A stretch of 64,000 bases of DNA, from the NCBI RefSeq assembly GCF_003330845.1, contig NZ_CP026121.1, positions 2,213,501-2,277,500 on the forward strand, read 5' to 3'. Every line of letters begins with the position of its first letter. The first letter of the stretch is position 1. This DNA comes from Streptomyces sp. Go-475. GTDB taxonomy: Bacteria; Actinomycetota; Actinomycetes; Streptomycetales; Streptomycetaceae. This document shows positions 50,820 through 60,743 of the stretch, in pieces. The notes below the pieces were generated by a model. It was not told the origin of the DNA. It did not search any database and was given only the letters and a program-made list of their open reading frames with translations. Made by a program: the position numbers and the translations under genes.

Positions 50820-52208
50820 GTGGCGAACGACGCCAGCACCGTTTTCGACCTAGTGATCCTCGGCGGTGGCAGCGGTGGTTACGCCGCGGCCCTGCGCGGG
50901 GCGCAGCTGGGCCTGGACGTCGCCCTGATCGAGAAGGACAAGGTCGGCGGCACCTGCCTGCACCGGGGTTGCATCCCCACCAAGGCCCTGCTGCACGCGG
51001 GCGAGATCGCCGACCAGGCCCGCGAGAGCGAGCAGTTCGGTGTGAAGGCCACCCTCGAGGGCATCGACATCGCCGGGGTCCACAAGTACAAGGACGGCGT
51101 CGTCGCCGGCCTGTACAAGGGTCTCCAGGGCCTCGTCGCCTCCCGCAAGGTGACCTACATCGAGGGTGAGGGCCGCCTGTCCTCCCCCACGTCCGTCGAC
51201 GTGAACGGACGGCGCGTCGAGGGCCGCCACGTGCTGCTGGCGACCGGCTCCGTGCCGAAGTCGCTGCCGGGCCTGAACATCGACGGCGACCGGATCATCT
51301 CCTCCGACCACGCCCTCGTCCTGGACCGCGTGCCGAAGTCCGCGATCATCCTGGGCGGCGGTGTCATCGGCGTCGAGTTCGCCTCCGCGTGGAAGTCCTT
51401 CGGTACCGACGTCACGATCGTCGAGGGCCTGAAGCACCTCGTCCCGGTCGAGGACGAGAACAGCTCGAAGCTGCTGGAGCGCGCCTTCCGCAAGCGCGGC
51501 ATCAAGTTCAACCTGGGCACCTTCTTCGAGAAGGCCGAGTACACCCAGGACGGCGTCAAGGTCACCCTCGCCGACGGCAAGGAGTTCGAGGCCGAGATCC
51601 TGCTCGTCGCCATCGGCCGCGGCCCGGTCTCCCAGGGCCTCGGCTACGAGGAGCAGGGCGTCGCCATGGACCGCGGCTACGTCCTGGTCGACGAGTACAT
51701 GCGCACGAACGTGCCGACCATCTCCGCCGTCGGTGACCTGGTCCCGACCCTCCAGCTCGCGCACGTCGGCTTCGCCGAGGGCATCCTGGTGGCGGAGCGT
51801 CTGGCCGGTCTGAAGACCGTTCCGATCGACTACGACGGCGTCCCGCGGGTGACGTACTGCCACCCGGAGGTCGCCTCCGTCGGCATCACCGAGGCCAAGG
51901 CCAAGGAGATCTACGGCGCGGACAAGGTCGTCGCTCTGAAGTACAACCTCGCGGGCAACGGCAGGAGCAAGATCCTGAACACCTCGGGCGAGATCAAGCT
52001 CGTCCAGGTCAAGGACGGTGCCGTCGTCGGCGTCCACATGGTCGGCGACCGCATGGGCGAGCAGGTCGGCGAAGCCCAGCTGATCTACAACTGGGAGGCG
52101 CTGCCCGCCGAGGTCGCGCAGCTGATCCACGCCCACCCGACGCAGAACGAGGCGCTCGGCGAGGCCCACCTGGCCCTGGCCGGCAAGCCCCTCCACGCGC
52201 ACGACTGA
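50820..52208 (+). CDS. lpdA: Dihydrolipoyl dehydrogenase (E3)
   Basis: The 462-residue flavoprotein re-oxidises dihydrolipoamide for the 2-oxoacid dehydrogenase complexes. It shows the FAD motif VILGGGSGGYAAALRGAQLG, the redox pair in GGTCLHRGCIPT (Cys46, Cys51), the NAD-binding IILGGGVIGVEFAS, VGDLVPTLQLAHVGFAEG and the active-site HAHPTQNEALGE. GTG 50820 is preceded by GGAGG at 8 nt, which decides it over upstream ATG codons. sucB follows after 62 nt. Confidence 0.95.
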   Translation: MANDASTVFDLVILGGGSGGYAAALRGAQLGLDVALIEKDKVGGTCLHRGCIPTKALLHAGEIADQARESEQFGVKATLEGIDIAGVHKYKDGVVAGLYKGLQGLVASRKVTYIEGEGRLSSPTSVDVNGRRVEGRHVLLATGSVPKSLPGLNIDGDRIISSDHALVLDRVPKSAIILGGGVIGVEFASAWKSFGTDVTIVEGLKHLVPVEDENSSKLLERAFRKRGIKFNLGTFFEKAEYTQDGVKVTLADGKEFEAEILLVAIGRGPVSQGLGYEEQGVAMDRGYVLVDEYMRTNVPTISAVGDLVPTLQLAHVGFAEGILVAERLAGLKTVPIDYDGVPRVTYCHPEVASVGITEAKAKEIYGADKVVALKYNLAGNGRSKILNTSGEIKLVQVKDGAVVGVHMVGDRMGEQVGEAQLIYNWEALPAEVAQLIHAHPTQNEALGEAHLALAGKPLHAHD

Positions 52209-52270
52209 CCCCCTCGGTCGACGAACGCGACGACAGACTTCCGCACTTTCCGTAAGGAGCAACCGAAACC

Positions 52271-54079
52271 ATGGCGGTTTCCGTAACCCTTCCGGCGCTC
52301 GGCGAGAGCGTCACCGAGGGCACTGTCACCCGCTGGCTGAAGGCCGAGGGTGAGCGCGTCGAGGCCGACGAGCCGCTGCTCGAGGTCTCCACCGACAAGG
52401 TCGACACCGAGATCCCCTCGCCCGCCGCCGGTGTCCTGGCTTCCATCAAGGTCGCCGAGGACGAGACGGTCGAGGTCGGCGCCGAGCTGGCCGTGATCGA
52501 CGACGGCACGGGAGCGCCCGCTGCCGCCCCGGCCCCGGCGGCCGAGCAGGTCGCCGAGCCCGCTCCCGAGCCGGCCCCGGCCGCCCCCTCCACCGAGCAG
52601 GCCGCTCCGGCGCCCGCTCCGACCGCCGACGCCGCCTCCGGCGGCGGCTCCGCCGAGGGCACGGACGTCGTCCTGCCCGCGCTCGGCGAGTCCGTCACCG
52701 AGGGCACCGTCACCCGCTGGCTGAAGTCGGTCGGCGACACGGTCGAGGCCGACGAGCCGCTGCTGGAGGTGTCGACGGACAAGGTCGACACCGAGATCCC
52801 CGCCCCGGCCTCCGGCACGCTGCTGGAGATCGTGGTCGGCGAGGACGAGACCGCCGAGGTCGGCGCCAAGCTCGCCGTCATCGGCGAGGCGGGTGCCGCT
52901 CCGGCCGCCGCCCCCGCGCAGGAGGCCCCGGCCGCCCCGGCCCAGCCCGAGCCCACCCCGGCTCCGGCTCCGGCCGCTGCTCCGGCTCCGGCGCAGCCCG
53001 CCCCGGCCCCGCAGGCGCCGTCGGCCCCGGCCCCGCAGCAGCAGGTCACCCCGGCTCCCGAGCCGGCCCCGGCCGCTCCGGCGCCCGCCCCGGCTCCGGC
53101 CCAGGCGCCGGCCGCTCCGGCCGCCGCCAAGCCGGCCGACGACGGTGCCTACGTCACCCCGCTGGTGCGCAAGCTCGCCGCCGAGCAGGGCGTCGACCTG
53201 TCCACCGTCAAGGGCACGGGCGTCGGCGGCCGCATCCGCAAGCAGGACGTCGTCGCCGCCGCCGAGGCCGCGAAGGCCGCCGCCGCTGCCCCGGCTCCGG
53301 CCGCGGCGGCTCCGGCTGCCGCCGCCGCGAAGAAGGCGCCGGTCCTGGAGGCGTCCCCGCTGCGCGGCCAGACCATCAAGATGCCGCGGATCCGCAAGGT
53401 CATCGGCGACAACATGGTCAAGGCCCTGCACGAGCAGGCCCAGCTGTCCTCGGTCGTCGAGGTCGACGTCACCCGCCTGATGAAGCTGCGCGGCCGGGCC
53501 AAGGACGCGTTCGCGGCCCGTGAGGGCGTCAAGCTCTCCCCGATGCCGTTCTTCGTCAAGGCCGCGGCCCAGGCGCTGAAGGCCCACCCGGCCATCAACG
53601 CCAAGATCAACGAGGCCGAGGGGACCATCACCTACTTCGACACCGAGAACATCGGTATCGCGGTGGACTCCGAGAAGGGCCTGATGACCCCGGTCATCAA
53701 GAACGCCGGCGACCTCAACCTGGCCGGCATCGCCAAGGCCACGGCGGAGCTCGCGGGCAAGGTCCGCGCCAACAAGATCACCCCGGACGAGCTGTCCGGC
53801 GCGACCTTCACCATCTCCAACACCGGGTCGCGCGGCGCGCTCTTCGACACGATCATCGTGCCGCCGGGCCAGGTCGCGATCCTCGGCATCGGCGCCACGG
53901 TCAAGCGCCCCGCCGTCATCGAGACGGAGGAGGGCACGGTCATCGGCGTCCGCGACATGACGTACCTGACCCTGTCCTACGACCACCGCCTGGTGGACGG
54001 CGCCGACGCCGCCCGCTACCTGACGGCGGTCAAGGCCATCCTGGAGGCCGGCGAGTTCGAGGTCGAACTCGGCCTCTGA
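52271..54079 (+). CDS. sucB: Dihydrolipoamide acyltransferase (E2) with two lipoyl domains
   Basis: The 602-residue E2 has lipoyl domain 1 (Lys43 in [15 protein letters not shown]) and lipoyl domain 2 (Lys171 in [15 protein letters not shown]), joined by long Ala/Pro linkers (~80-130, ~205-290). A peripheral-subunit binding domain ([20 protein letters not shown]) and a catalytic domain with [12 protein letters not shown] (His572, Asp576) follow. In actinobacteria this E2 typically serves pyruvate dehydrogenase and may be shared with the 2-oxoglutarate complex; the name sucB/dlaT is therefore a convention. lpdA and aceE flank it. GGAG lies ahead of ATG 52271. Confidence 0.93.
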   Translation: MAVSVTLPALGESVTEGTVTRWLKAEGERVEADEPLLEVSTDKVDTEIPSPAAGVLASIKVAEDETVEVGAELAVIDDGTGAPAAAPAPAAEQVAEPAPEPAPAAPSTEQAAPAPAPTADAASGGGSAEGTDVVLPALGESVTEGTVTRWLKSVGDTVEADEPLLEVSTDKVDTEIPAPASGTLLEIVVGEDETAEVGAKLAVIGEAGAAPAAAPAQEAPAAPAQPEPTPAPAPAAAPAPAQPAPAPQAPSAPAPQQQVTPAPEPAPAAPAPAPAPAQAPAAPAAAKPADDGAYVTPLVRKLAAEQGVDLSTVKGTGVGGRIRKQDVVAAAEAAKAAAAAPAPAAAAPAAAAAKKAPVLEASPLRGQTIKMPRIRKVIGDNMVKALHEQAQLSSVVEVDVTRLMKLRGRAKDAFAAREGVKLSPMPFFVKAAAQALKAHPAINAKINEAEGTITYFDTENIGIAVDSEKGLMTPVIKNAGDLNLAGIAKATAELAGKVRANKITPDELSGATFTISNTGSRGALFDTIIVPPGQVAILGIGATVKRPAVIETEEGTVIGVRDMTYLTLSYDHRLVDGADAARYLTAVKAILEAGEFEVELGL

Positions 54080-54101
54080 CCGCATCGCCGGTACGGCTCC
54101 A

Positions 54102-54150
54102 CGGTGCCCCCGCTCGGTTCGTCTCCGGGCGGGGGCACCGCTTTTGTCTT
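54102..54150 (+). terminator. Intrinsic terminator after sucB
   Basis: CGGTGCCCCCGC (54102-54113) pairs with GCGGGGGCACCG (54129-54140) and is followed by CTTTTGTCTT. It is the clearest U-tract terminator in the window. Confidence 0.85.
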
Positions 54151-54277
54151 CAGGGGCGCGGGGAGCCACACCGTCGTGTAAGTCTCGTCTCACCTGCACC
54201 AAGACATCCCCACCCGCCCCACCCGCGGAGCGAACCGGCCGTATTGTCTAAACGTCAATCCCGACCGAGGAGCCCTC

Positions 54278-54901
54278 ATGACCGCGCCCGTCATCCACTC
54301 GCTGCGCGAGCAGATCCGCGAGCACATCCTGGAGGGCATCATCAGCGGCCGCTGGCAGCCGGGCGAGCGGATCGTCGAGCGCCGGATCGCCACCGAGCTG
54401 GAGGTCAGCCAGACTCCCGTCCGCGAGGCCCTGCGGGAACTGGAGTCCCTGCGGCTCATCGAGTCCGCCCCGAACAAGGGCGTCCGCGTCCGGAACCTCA
54501 CCGCGGCCGACCTGGAGGAGAGCTACCCGGTCCGGGCCGGTCTGGAGGCGATCGCGGCGGAACTGGCCGCACAGACCCTGGCCGAGGACTGCTCGGCGCT
54601 CGAACCCCACGTCAGCGCCCTGTACGAGGCGGACCGCATGTCCGACGGCACCGCCCAGGTCCGCCACACCGTCGCCTTCCATCGCGAACTGGTCCGCGCC
54701 GCCGGCAACTCCGTCCTGCTGCACACCTGGGAGGGCCTCGGCATCGAGGTGTTCACGGCCCTGTCCATCCGCTGGCTGGGCACGCAGCAGCAGTCGTACG
54801 CCGAGGAGCACGAGGAGCTGGTCGCCGCCTTCAAGCGCCGCGACCCCCGGATCGCCGAGCTGGTGAAGGCGCACGTGCTGGGCTGCGCGCCCCGGGCGTG
54901 A
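54278..54901 (+). CDS. GntR-family (FCD-type) transcriptional regulator
   Basis: The 207-residue protein has an N-terminal winged HTH (SLREQIREHILEGIISGRWQPGER... VSQTPVREALRELESLRLIE) and an all-helical FCD effector domain with metal-site residues in YPVRAGLEAIAAELAAQ and TVAFHRELVRAAGN. Such proteins sense organic acids. It lies just upstream of aceE on the same strand, like E. coli PdhR before aceEF, and a 17-bp palindrome sits in the aceE promoter, so control of aceE is plausible. ATTG-N9-CAAT at 54243-54259 in its own promoter is a weaker candidate site. Confidence 0.9.
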   Translation: MTAPVIHSLREQIREHILEGIISGRWQPGERIVERRIATELEVSQTPVREALRELESLRLIESAPNKGVRVRNLTAADLEESYPVRAGLEAIAAELAAQTLAEDCSALEPHVSALYEADRMSDGTAQVRHTVAFHRELVRAAGNSVLLHTWEGLGIEVFTALSIRWLGTQQQSYAEEHEELVAAFKRRDPRIAELVKAHVLGCAPRA

Positions 54902-55031
54902 CACCCGAGCGCAACGCCGCTCAAACGCCTCCGACCTGCGAAAACCGTTCGAAAAGCCGTCACCGCGTGCCACCGGCGGAGGCACCCCGTGCCTACTTTC
55001 TCGTGATCAAGAGGTTTTGCTCCTCAACCCT

Positions 55032-55061
55032 TTGATCGATCATCGATCAGCGAGTTACAGT
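55032..55061 (+). promoter_or_regulatory. aceE promoter with a 17-bp palindromic operator
   Basis: TGATCGAT-C-ATCGATCA (55033-55049) is a perfect inverted repeat. TTGATC (55032-55037) within it can serve as -35, and TACAGT (55056-55061) as -10 with 18-bp spacing, so a bound dimer would block the polymerase. The predicted transcript would have a leader of ~100 nt before aceE. The adjacent GntR regulator is the first candidate binder. Confidence 0.55.
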
Positions 55062-55170
55062 CGCCGACGGGCTTGCCACCCAAGCCTCACGCCCTGTCCT
55101 GCCAAAGACCAAGGGCACCCCCGAACCCTTACCGATGAGGGAACCCCCTTCGACTGAGGAAGGCGGCGAC

Positions 55171-57873
55171 ATGACCGACCCCAACGCCATCCAGCCGAGC
55201 GAGCTCGACCAGCTCCCGGACCGGGACCCGGAGGAGACCGCCGAATGGCAGGCCTCCCTGGACGCGGTCGCCAAGGCTGCCGGGCCGCACCGTGCCGCGT
55301 ACCTGATGCGCCGCACGCTGGAGCGCGCCGAGGGCGCCGGCATCGCGCTGCCGAAGCTCCTCGAGACCGACTACGTCAACACCATCCCCACCGCCGCCGA
55401 GCCCGAGGTGCCCGGTGACGCGGAGATGGAGCAGCGCATCACCGCGTGGAACCGCTGGAACGCGGCCGCCATGGTGACCCGCGGCAGCAAGTACGGCGTC
55501 GGCGGCCACATCGCCACCTTCGCCTCCGCCGCCTGGCTGTACGAGACCGGCTTCAACCACTTCTTCAAGGGCAAAGAGGCCGACGGCTCCGGCGACCAGC
55601 TCTACATCCAGGGCCACGCCTCCCCCGGCATCTACGCCCGCGCGTTCCTCGACGGCCGGCTGACCGAGGAGCACCTGGACAACTTCCGCCGGGAGGCGGG
55701 CGGCAACGGCCTGCCCTCCTACCCGCACCCGCGCCGCCTGCCCTGGCTGTGGGAGTTCCCGACCGTCTCCATGGGTCTGGGCCCGCTCTCCGCCATCTAC
55801 CAGGCGCGCTTCAACCGCTACCTCACCAACCGCGGCATCAAGGACACCTCCGCCTCGCACGTCTGGGCGTTCCTCGGCGACGGCGAGATGGACGAGCCCG
55901 AGTCGACGGCGGCCCTCGCGCTCGCGGCCCGTGAGGAGCTGGACAACCTCACCTTCGTCATCAACTGCAACCTGCAGCGCCTGGACGGCCCGGTCCGCGC
56001 CAACTTCAAGATCGTGCAGGAGCTGGAGGCCCAGTTCCGCGGCGCCGGCTGGAACGTCGTCAAGACGCTGTGGGGCACGGCCTGGGACGAGCTGTTCCAG
56101 CTCGACACCACGGGCGCGCTCGTACGCCGCCTGCGCGAGGTACCGGACGCGCAGATCCAGACGTACCAGACGCGCGACGCGGCCTACATCCGCCAGGACT
56201 TCTTCGGGGCCGACCCGGCGCTGGCGGAGATGGCGAAGCTGCTGAGCGACGACAAGATCCTCGAGTGCTTCCACCTCTCGCGCGGTGGGCACGAGTCGCG
56301 CAAGGTGTTCGCCGCGTACAAGGCGGCCGTCGAGCACAAGGGCGCGCCGACCGTGATCCTGGCCCAGACGGTCAAGGGCCACACCCTCGGCGAGGGCTTC
56401 GCGTCGAAGAACGCCAACCACCAGATGAAGAAGCTGACGGTGGACGAGTTCAAGAACATGCGCGACCTGCTCGGCCTGCCGATCAAGGACAGCGACTTCG
56501 TCGACGGCGTGGTCCCCTACGGCCACCCGGGCGCCGACTCCCCCGAGGTCCGCTACCTCCAGGAGCGGCGTGCCGCCCTCGGCGGTCCGGCCCCGGCCCG
56601 CCGCGTGCACCCGGTCGCCCCGCTGCCCGCCCCGGCGGAGAAGGCGTTCGCCTCCTTCGACAAGGGCTCCGGCAAGCAGAGCGTGGCCACCACCATGGCG
56701 TTCGTCCGCCTGGTCAAGGACCTGGTCCGCGACAAGGAGACCGGCAAGCGCTGGGTGCCGATCGTCCCGGACGAGGCCCGTACCTTCGGTATGGAGTCGC
56801 TGTTCCCTTCGCTCGGCATCTACTCGCCGAAGGGCCAGACGTACGAGCCGGTCGACCGCGACCAGCTGATGTACTACAAGGAGGCCCAGAACGGCCAGAT
56901 CCTCAACGAGGGGATCACCGAGGCCGGTTCCATGGCCGACTTCATCGCCGCTTCGACGTCGTACGCGACGCACGGCGAGGCGATGATCCCGTTCTACATC
57001 TTCTACTCGATGTTCGGCTGGCAGCGCACGGCCGACCAGATGTGGCAGCTCGGCGACCAGCTCGGCCGCGGCTTCCTCATCGGCGCCACGGCGGGCCGTA
57101 CGACCCTGACCGGTGAGGGCCTGCAGCACGCCGACGGCCACTCCCCCGTCATCGCCGCGACCAACCCGGCGGCGCTGACGTACGACCCGGCGTTCGCCTA
57201 CGAGGTCGCGGCCATCGTCAAGGAGGGTCTGCGCCGGATGTACGGCGAGGCCGCCCCCGGCGAGGACCAGAACGTCTTCTACTACCTGACGGTCTACAAC
57301 GAGCCGCTGCCGCAGCCCGCGAAGCCGTCCGTGGACGGCGTCGACGAGGGCATCGTCAAGGGCCTGTACCGCTTCAACACGGCGGAGTCGGCCGGTGTCA
57401 CCGTGCCCGCGAACGCCCCGCGGATCCAGCTGCTCGGCTCCGGAACGGCGATCCACTGGGCGCTGAAGGCGCAGCAGCTGCTCGCCGAGGAGTGGGGCGT
57501 GGCCGCCGACGTGTGGTCGGCGACGTCCTGGAGCGAGCTGCGCCGGGACGCCCTGGAGGCGGACGAGGCGCTGCTGCGGGGCGAGGAGCGGGTGCCGTTC
57601 GTGCGCCAGGCGCTGCAGGGCGCCGAGGGCCCGGTGCTGGCGGTCTCCGACTACATGCGCCAGGTCCCGGACCAGATCGCGCAGTGGGTCGAGCAGGACT
57701 GGTCCTCGCTGGGCGCCGACGGCTTCGGCCTGTCGGACACCCGTGAGGCGGCCCGCCGCCACTTCGGCGTCGACGCCGAGTCGATCGTCGTCGCGGCCCT
57801 GGCCCAGCTCGCCAAGCGCGGCGAGGTCAAGGCGACGTCCGTGAAGGAAGCGCGCGAGAAGTACGGTCTGTAA
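55171..57873 (+). CDS. aceE: Pyruvate dehydrogenase E1 (homodimeric AceE type)
   Basis: AceE (900 aa from ATG 55171, [17 protein letters not shown]) decarboxylates pyruvate with thiamine diphosphate and acetylates the E2 lipoyl groups. Landmarks are [36 protein letters not shown], the TPP motif [16 protein letters not shown]...[28 protein letters not shown] and GEMIPF-like [25 protein letters not shown] lies 9 nt upstream; a longer frame from 55135 has no clear site. Partners sucB and lpdA are upstream, with a GntR gene between. Confidence 0.96.
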   Translation: MTDPNAIQPSELDQLPDRDPEETAEWQASLDAVAKAAGPHRAAYLMRRTLERAEGAGIALPKLLETDYVNTIPTAAEPEVPGDAEMEQRITAWNRWNAAAMVTRGSKYGVGGHIATFASAAWLYETGFNHFFKGKEADGSGDQLYIQGHASPGIYARAFLDGRLTEEHLDNFRREAGGNGLPSYPHPRRLPWLWEFPTVSMGLGPLSAIYQARFNRYLTNRGIKDTSASHVWAFLGDGEMDEPESTAALALAAREELDNLTFVINCNLQRLDGPVRANFKIVQELEAQFRGAGWNVVKTLWGTAWDELFQLDTTGALVRRLREVPDAQIQTYQTRDAAYIRQDFFGADPALAEMAKLLSDDKILECFHLSRGGHESRKVFAAYKAAVEHKGAPTVILAQTVKGHTLGEGFASKNANHQMKKLTVDEFKNMRDLLGLPIKDSDFVDGVVPYGHPGADSPEVRYLQERRAALGGPAPARRVHPVAPLPAPAEKAFASFDKGSGKQSVATTMAFVRLVKDLVRDKETGKRWVPIVPDEARTFGMESLFPSLGIYSPKGQTYEPVDRDQLMYYKEAQNGQILNEGITEAGSMADFIAASTSYATHGEAMIPFYIFYSMFGWQRTADQMWQLGDQLGRGFLIGATAGRTTLTGEGLQHADGHSPVIAATNPAALTYDPAFAYEVAAIVKEGLRRMYGEAAPGEDQNVFYYLTVYNEPLPQPAKPSVDGVDEGIVKGLYRFNTAESAGVTVPANAPRIQLLGSGTAIHWALKAQQLLAEEWGVAADVWSATSWSELRRDALEADEALLRGEERVPFVRQALQGAEGPVLAVSDYMRQVPDQIAQWVEQDWSSLGADGFGLSDTREAARRHFGVDAESIVVAALAQLAKRGEVKATSVKEAREKYGL

Positions 57874-57883
57874 GGACCGGGAC

Positions 57884-57915
57884 CAGCAGGCCCCCGCCGC
57901 GGCGGGGGCCTGCTG
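57884..57915. terminator. Perfect 32-nt palindrome terminator after aceE
   Basis: CAGCAGGCCCCCGCCG and its exact complement CGGCGGGGGCCTGCTG form a 16-bp stem with no dedicated loop. It starts 11 nt after the aceE stop and ends 12 nt before the start of the WYL regulator gene, leaving almost no space for a separate promoter downstream. Confidence 0.8.
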
Positions 57916-57927
57916 CATGATGTGCGC

Positions 57928-58926
57928 ATGCGTGCTGCCCGGCTGATCAAGATGGTGCTGTTGCTCCAGTCCCGGCCCTCCATGACGGCCGCCGAGCTCG
58001 CCCAGGAGCTGGAGGTGTCGGAGCGGACGGTGACCCGGGACGCGCAGGCGCTGTCGGAGGCGGGCGTTCCGGTGTACGCGGACCGCGGGCGGGCCGGTGG
58101 CTACCGGCTGGTCGGCGGGTACCGGACACGCCTGACGGGCCTGCACCGCAGTGAGGCCGAGGCGCTGTTCCTGTCCGGGGTGCCGGGCGCGCTGCGCGAG
58201 ATGGGGCTGGAGGACGCGGCCTCGGCGGCCCGGCTGAAGGTGTCGGCGGCGCTGCTGCCCTCCCTGCGGGACGCGTCGAGGACGGCGGCGCAGCGCTTCC
58301 ACCTGGACGCGCCGAACTGGTTCAAGGAGCCGGAGACGCCCGCGCTGCTGCCGGCCGTCGCGGACGCCGTGTGGGACGACCGGCGGATCACCGCCCGCTA
58401 CCGGCGCGGGCAGGACGAGGTCGTCCGGGAGCTGGAGCCGTACGGGCTCGTGCTGAAGGCGGGCGTCTGGTACCTGTGCGCGCGGGTGGCCGGGGGCGCG
58501 TCCTTCCGGGTGTACCGGATCGACCGGTTCACGGCGGTGGAGCCGGGCGGTGAGCGCTTCGAGCGGGAGCCGGAGTTCGACCTGCCCGCGTTCTGGGAGG
58601 AGCGGGCGGAGCAGTTCGCGCGGTCCCTCCTGCGGGCGCGGGTCGTGGTCCGGCTGTCCCCCGACGGCGTGCGCAGACTGCCGTACGCCGTCGACTCGCT
58701 GTCCGCCCGGGAGGCGCTGGCGGAGGCGGACGCGCCGGACGGCGACGGCTGGGTGACGGTGGCCCTGCCGGTGGAGTCCGAGGAGGTCGCCCACACCCAG
58801 CTGACGGCGCTGGGCCCGGAGGTGGAGGTGCTGGCGCCGGAGAGCCTGCGCCAGCGGCTCGCCGGGGACGCGCTGCGGCTGGCCGGGCTGTACCACCCGG
58901 AGGGCCGGCCCGAGGGCCGCGCATAA
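57928..58926 (+). CDS. HTH-WYL transcriptional regulator
   Basis: The protein (332 aa from ATG 57928, MRAARLIKMVLLLQSRPSMT) has an N-terminal winged HTH of the DeoR/HTH_11 type (AAELAQELEVSERTVTRDAQALSEAGVPV), then GYRLVGGYRTRLTGL and a WYL domain (PYGLVLKAGVWYLCARV, FRVYRIDRFTAVE) with a C-terminal extension. WYL domains bind nucleic acids or nucleotides. CATGAT at 57916-57921 is well placed as -10 for a leaderless mRNA starting at the ATG. GTG 57922 is an alternative start. Confidence 0.88.
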   Translation: MRAARLIKMVLLLQSRPSMTAAELAQELEVSERTVTRDAQALSEAGVPVYADRGRAGGYRLVGGYRTRLTGLHRSEAEALFLSGVPGALREMGLEDAASAARLKVSAALLPSLRDASRTAAQRFHLDAPNWFKEPETPALLPAVADAVWDDRRITARYRRGQDEVVRELEPYGLVLKAGVWYLCARVAGGASFRVYRIDRFTAVEPGGERFEREPEFDLPAFWEERAEQFARSLLRARVVVRLSPDGVRRLPYAVDSLSAREALAEADAPDGDGWVTVALPVESEEVAHTQLTALGPEVEVLAPESLRQRLAGDALRLAGLYHPEGRPEGRA

Positions 58927-58982
58927 CGATCCCGCGCACTCCGGGTGCGCCCCTGTGCCCCAGGGCCGATGCTGGACCCGTG

Positions 58983-59501
58983 ATGGACGAGACGGAGTTC
59001 TGGGAGCTGGTGGACGACACCCGGGAGGCCGCCGAGGGCGACCCGGAGGAGCAGGCCGACCTGCTCGTGGAGCGGCTCACGCAGCTGGACCCGGACTCGG
59101 TCCTGGACTTCGCCCGTCACTTCGAGTCCCGCTACAACCGCGCCTACCGCTGGGACCTGTGGGGCGCCGCGTGGGTGCTGCTCGACGGGGCGAGCGACGA
59201 CGCCTTCGACTTCTTCCGGTGCTGGCTGATCGGCCAGGGCCGGGAGGTCTTCGAGGGCGCCGTGCACGACCCGGACGCGCTCGCCGAGCTGCTGGACGAC
59301 TTCGACGAGGAGATCGACGGCGACGGCGAGGAACTCGGCTACGCGGCCGACGAGGCCTACGAGCAGCTCACCGGCGTGGTCGCCCCCGACCTGGAGATCC
59401 CGCCGGCGCCCCCGGAGCCGGAGGGCACCCCCGTCGACTTCGAGGACGAGCGGCTGCTCGCCGAGCGCTACCCCCGGCTGTGGGAACGCTTCAGGGGCTG
59501 A
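58983..59501 (+). CDS. DUF4240 protein
   Basis: The 172-residue acidic protein starts MDETEFWELVDDTREAAEGD and has FARHFESRYNRAYRWDLWGAAWVL and DDAFDFFRCWLIGQGREVFEGA, the DUF4240 signature also found in SMI1/WGR-type contexts. Its function is unknown. The preceding GTG 58980 is an alternative first codon. Its last 11 nt overlap a small minus-strand gene. Confidence 0.85.
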   Translation: MDETEFWELVDDTREAAEGDPEEQADLLVERLTQLDPDSVLDFARHFESRYNRAYRWDLWGAAWVLLDGASDDAFDFFRCWLIGQGREVFEGAVHDPDALAELLDDFDEEIDGDGEELGYAADEAYEQLTGVVAPDLEIPPAPPEPEGTPVDFEDERLLAERYPRLWERFRG

Positions 59502-59715
59502 TCAGGCGGCCCGGCGGCTCGGCTCGGCTCGGACGGGAATGGCGCATCGGTGCCGCGTTGGCCTGGTCGAGGGCGGAGGCGGTGACCGCCGCCGGTCCCA
59601 GGACGACGGTCGCGGCCGCGCTGAGCACCGCCCAGGGGCCGCCGCGGGTGGCTCCCCGGGTGCGCGCCGCCGCGTTCTTCGTGGCGCTGCTGTCCTGCGT
59701 GGCGCTGCTGTTCAT
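59491..59715 (-). CDS. Small hydrophobic protein coupled to the amidase gene
   Basis: A 74-residue frame from ATG 59715 (MNSSATQDSSATKNAAARTR...) with a hydrophobic segment (WAVLSAAATVVLGPAAVTASAL) and a Pro/Arg-rich tail. GGAGGTGGGGACC precedes the ATG, a strong ribosome site, and the start overlaps the amidase stop as ATGA. Those two facts suggest a real gene; I recognise no family. It could be a small membrane or secreted peptide. Confidence 0.55.
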   Translation of the reverse strand: MNSSATQDSSATKNAAARTRGATRGGPWAVLSAAATVVLGPAAVTASALDQANAAPMRHSRPSRAEPPGRLISP

Positions 59716-60632
59716 GGTCCCCACCTCCGGTCGGCTGCCTGGGGTGACGACCGTAGGGAGCCGGGGTGTGAGGACACCGCGCGTTCGCTGTGGCCCTCCT
59801 GTGTGTCCGCCGGCCGACCCTGGAGGCGGGCCGCGAGCTGCCGGATCTCGGGCAGGCGGGCGTGCAGGGCGGCGCCCGGGCAGCTCGTCATGTAGCCGTC
59901 GTTGTGACCGGCCAGGGCGGGCAGTTCGGCGGTGGTGCCGGCCGCGTACCGGCTCAGGCCGTTGCTGGAGACCAGGCGGACGCTCGCCCGCGGGTCGGTG
60001 CCGGTCAGGCCCAGCTTCCAGGCGGACAGCGCGGCGATGGCGCGGATCATGGGGCGCGGCACGGGCATGCCCGCGGTGAAGGTGCCGAGGGCGGCGATGC
60101 CGGTGGTGCGGTGGTTGAAGCCCTGGGTGTGGGCGCCGGTGACGGCGCGCTCGACGCCGCCGGCGCGGCCCTCGTAGACGGTGCCGCAGCGGTCGACGAC
60201 GAAGTTGTAGCCGATGTCGTCCCAGTCGCGGGTGCCGGTCTGGCCGGTGTAGAGGCCCCGGATGATGCGGGGCGCGTCGGCGCAGTCGTAGCCGTTGGGC
60301 GAGTCGGTGTGGTGGACGAAGACGGCGACGACCCGGTCGTCGTAGCGCGGGCGCGGCTGCTTGCGGGCGGCGTCGCCCAGCCACCGCGATCTGGGCACGA
60401 TGTGCGGTCGGGGGGCGGTGTGGGGCGTGGCGGCGGGCCGGGTCGGGCCTGCTCGGTCGGTGGTCTCGGCGGCGTGCTCGACGCCGTGGGCGCACAGCAC
60501 CAGCGCGACGACGGCGGCGCAGCCCGGCAGGCAGCCGAGCGCCACCCGGGCGGCGCGCGGCAGTCCGGCTATGCCGGGCGTGCGGGCGGCGCGGTGGCCG
60601 CGCCCGCCCCGCCGTCTTCGCAGGACGCGCAT
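59712..60632 (-). CDS. Peptidoglycan-recognition (PGRP/amidase_2) protein
   Basis: From ATG 60632 the 306-residue product has a basic N-terminus, a TM/signal helix (VALGCLPGCAAVVALVLCAHGV) and an N-acetylmuramoyl-L-alanine amidase domain. Zinc and catalytic residues lie in VFVHHTDSPNGYDC, WDDIGYNFVVDRCGTVYEGR, GAHTQGFNHRTTGIA and AGHNDGYMTSCPG, all intact, so it should cleave peptidoglycan outside the membrane. The frame is open up to 60731 with further ATG codons, so the start is uncertain. The stop overlaps the small gene downstream. Confidence 0.87.
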   Translation of the reverse strand: MRVLRRRRGGRGHRAARTPGIAGLPRAARVALGCLPGCAAVVALVLCAHGVEHAAETTDRAGPTRPAATPHTAPRPHIVPRSRWLGDAARKQPRPRYDDRVVAVFVHHTDSPNGYDCADAPRIIRGLYTGQTGTRDWDDIGYNFVVDRCGTVYEGRAGGVERAVTGAHTQGFNHRTTGIAALGTFTAGMPVPRPMIRAIAALSAWKLGLTGTDPRASVRLVSSNGLSRYAAGTTAELPALAGHNDGYMTSCPGAALHARLPEIRQLAARLQGRPADTQEGHSERAVSSHPGSLRSSPQAADRRWGP

Positions 60633-60743
60633 GATCCCACTGTCGGTCCGTTCCGGTCCGTCCGCGATGTGTGATGTGCCACCCGGTGGAACCATCGTCA
60701 CGGTCCGCGACGTTTTTCCGTGTGCACGCACGCGTGGCCGGTT

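Noticed and set aside
52520..53340. Ala/Pro repeats in sucB as a possible tandem-repeat insertion
   Set aside because: They are the normal flexible linkers between lipoyl, binding and catalytic domains of E2 proteins.
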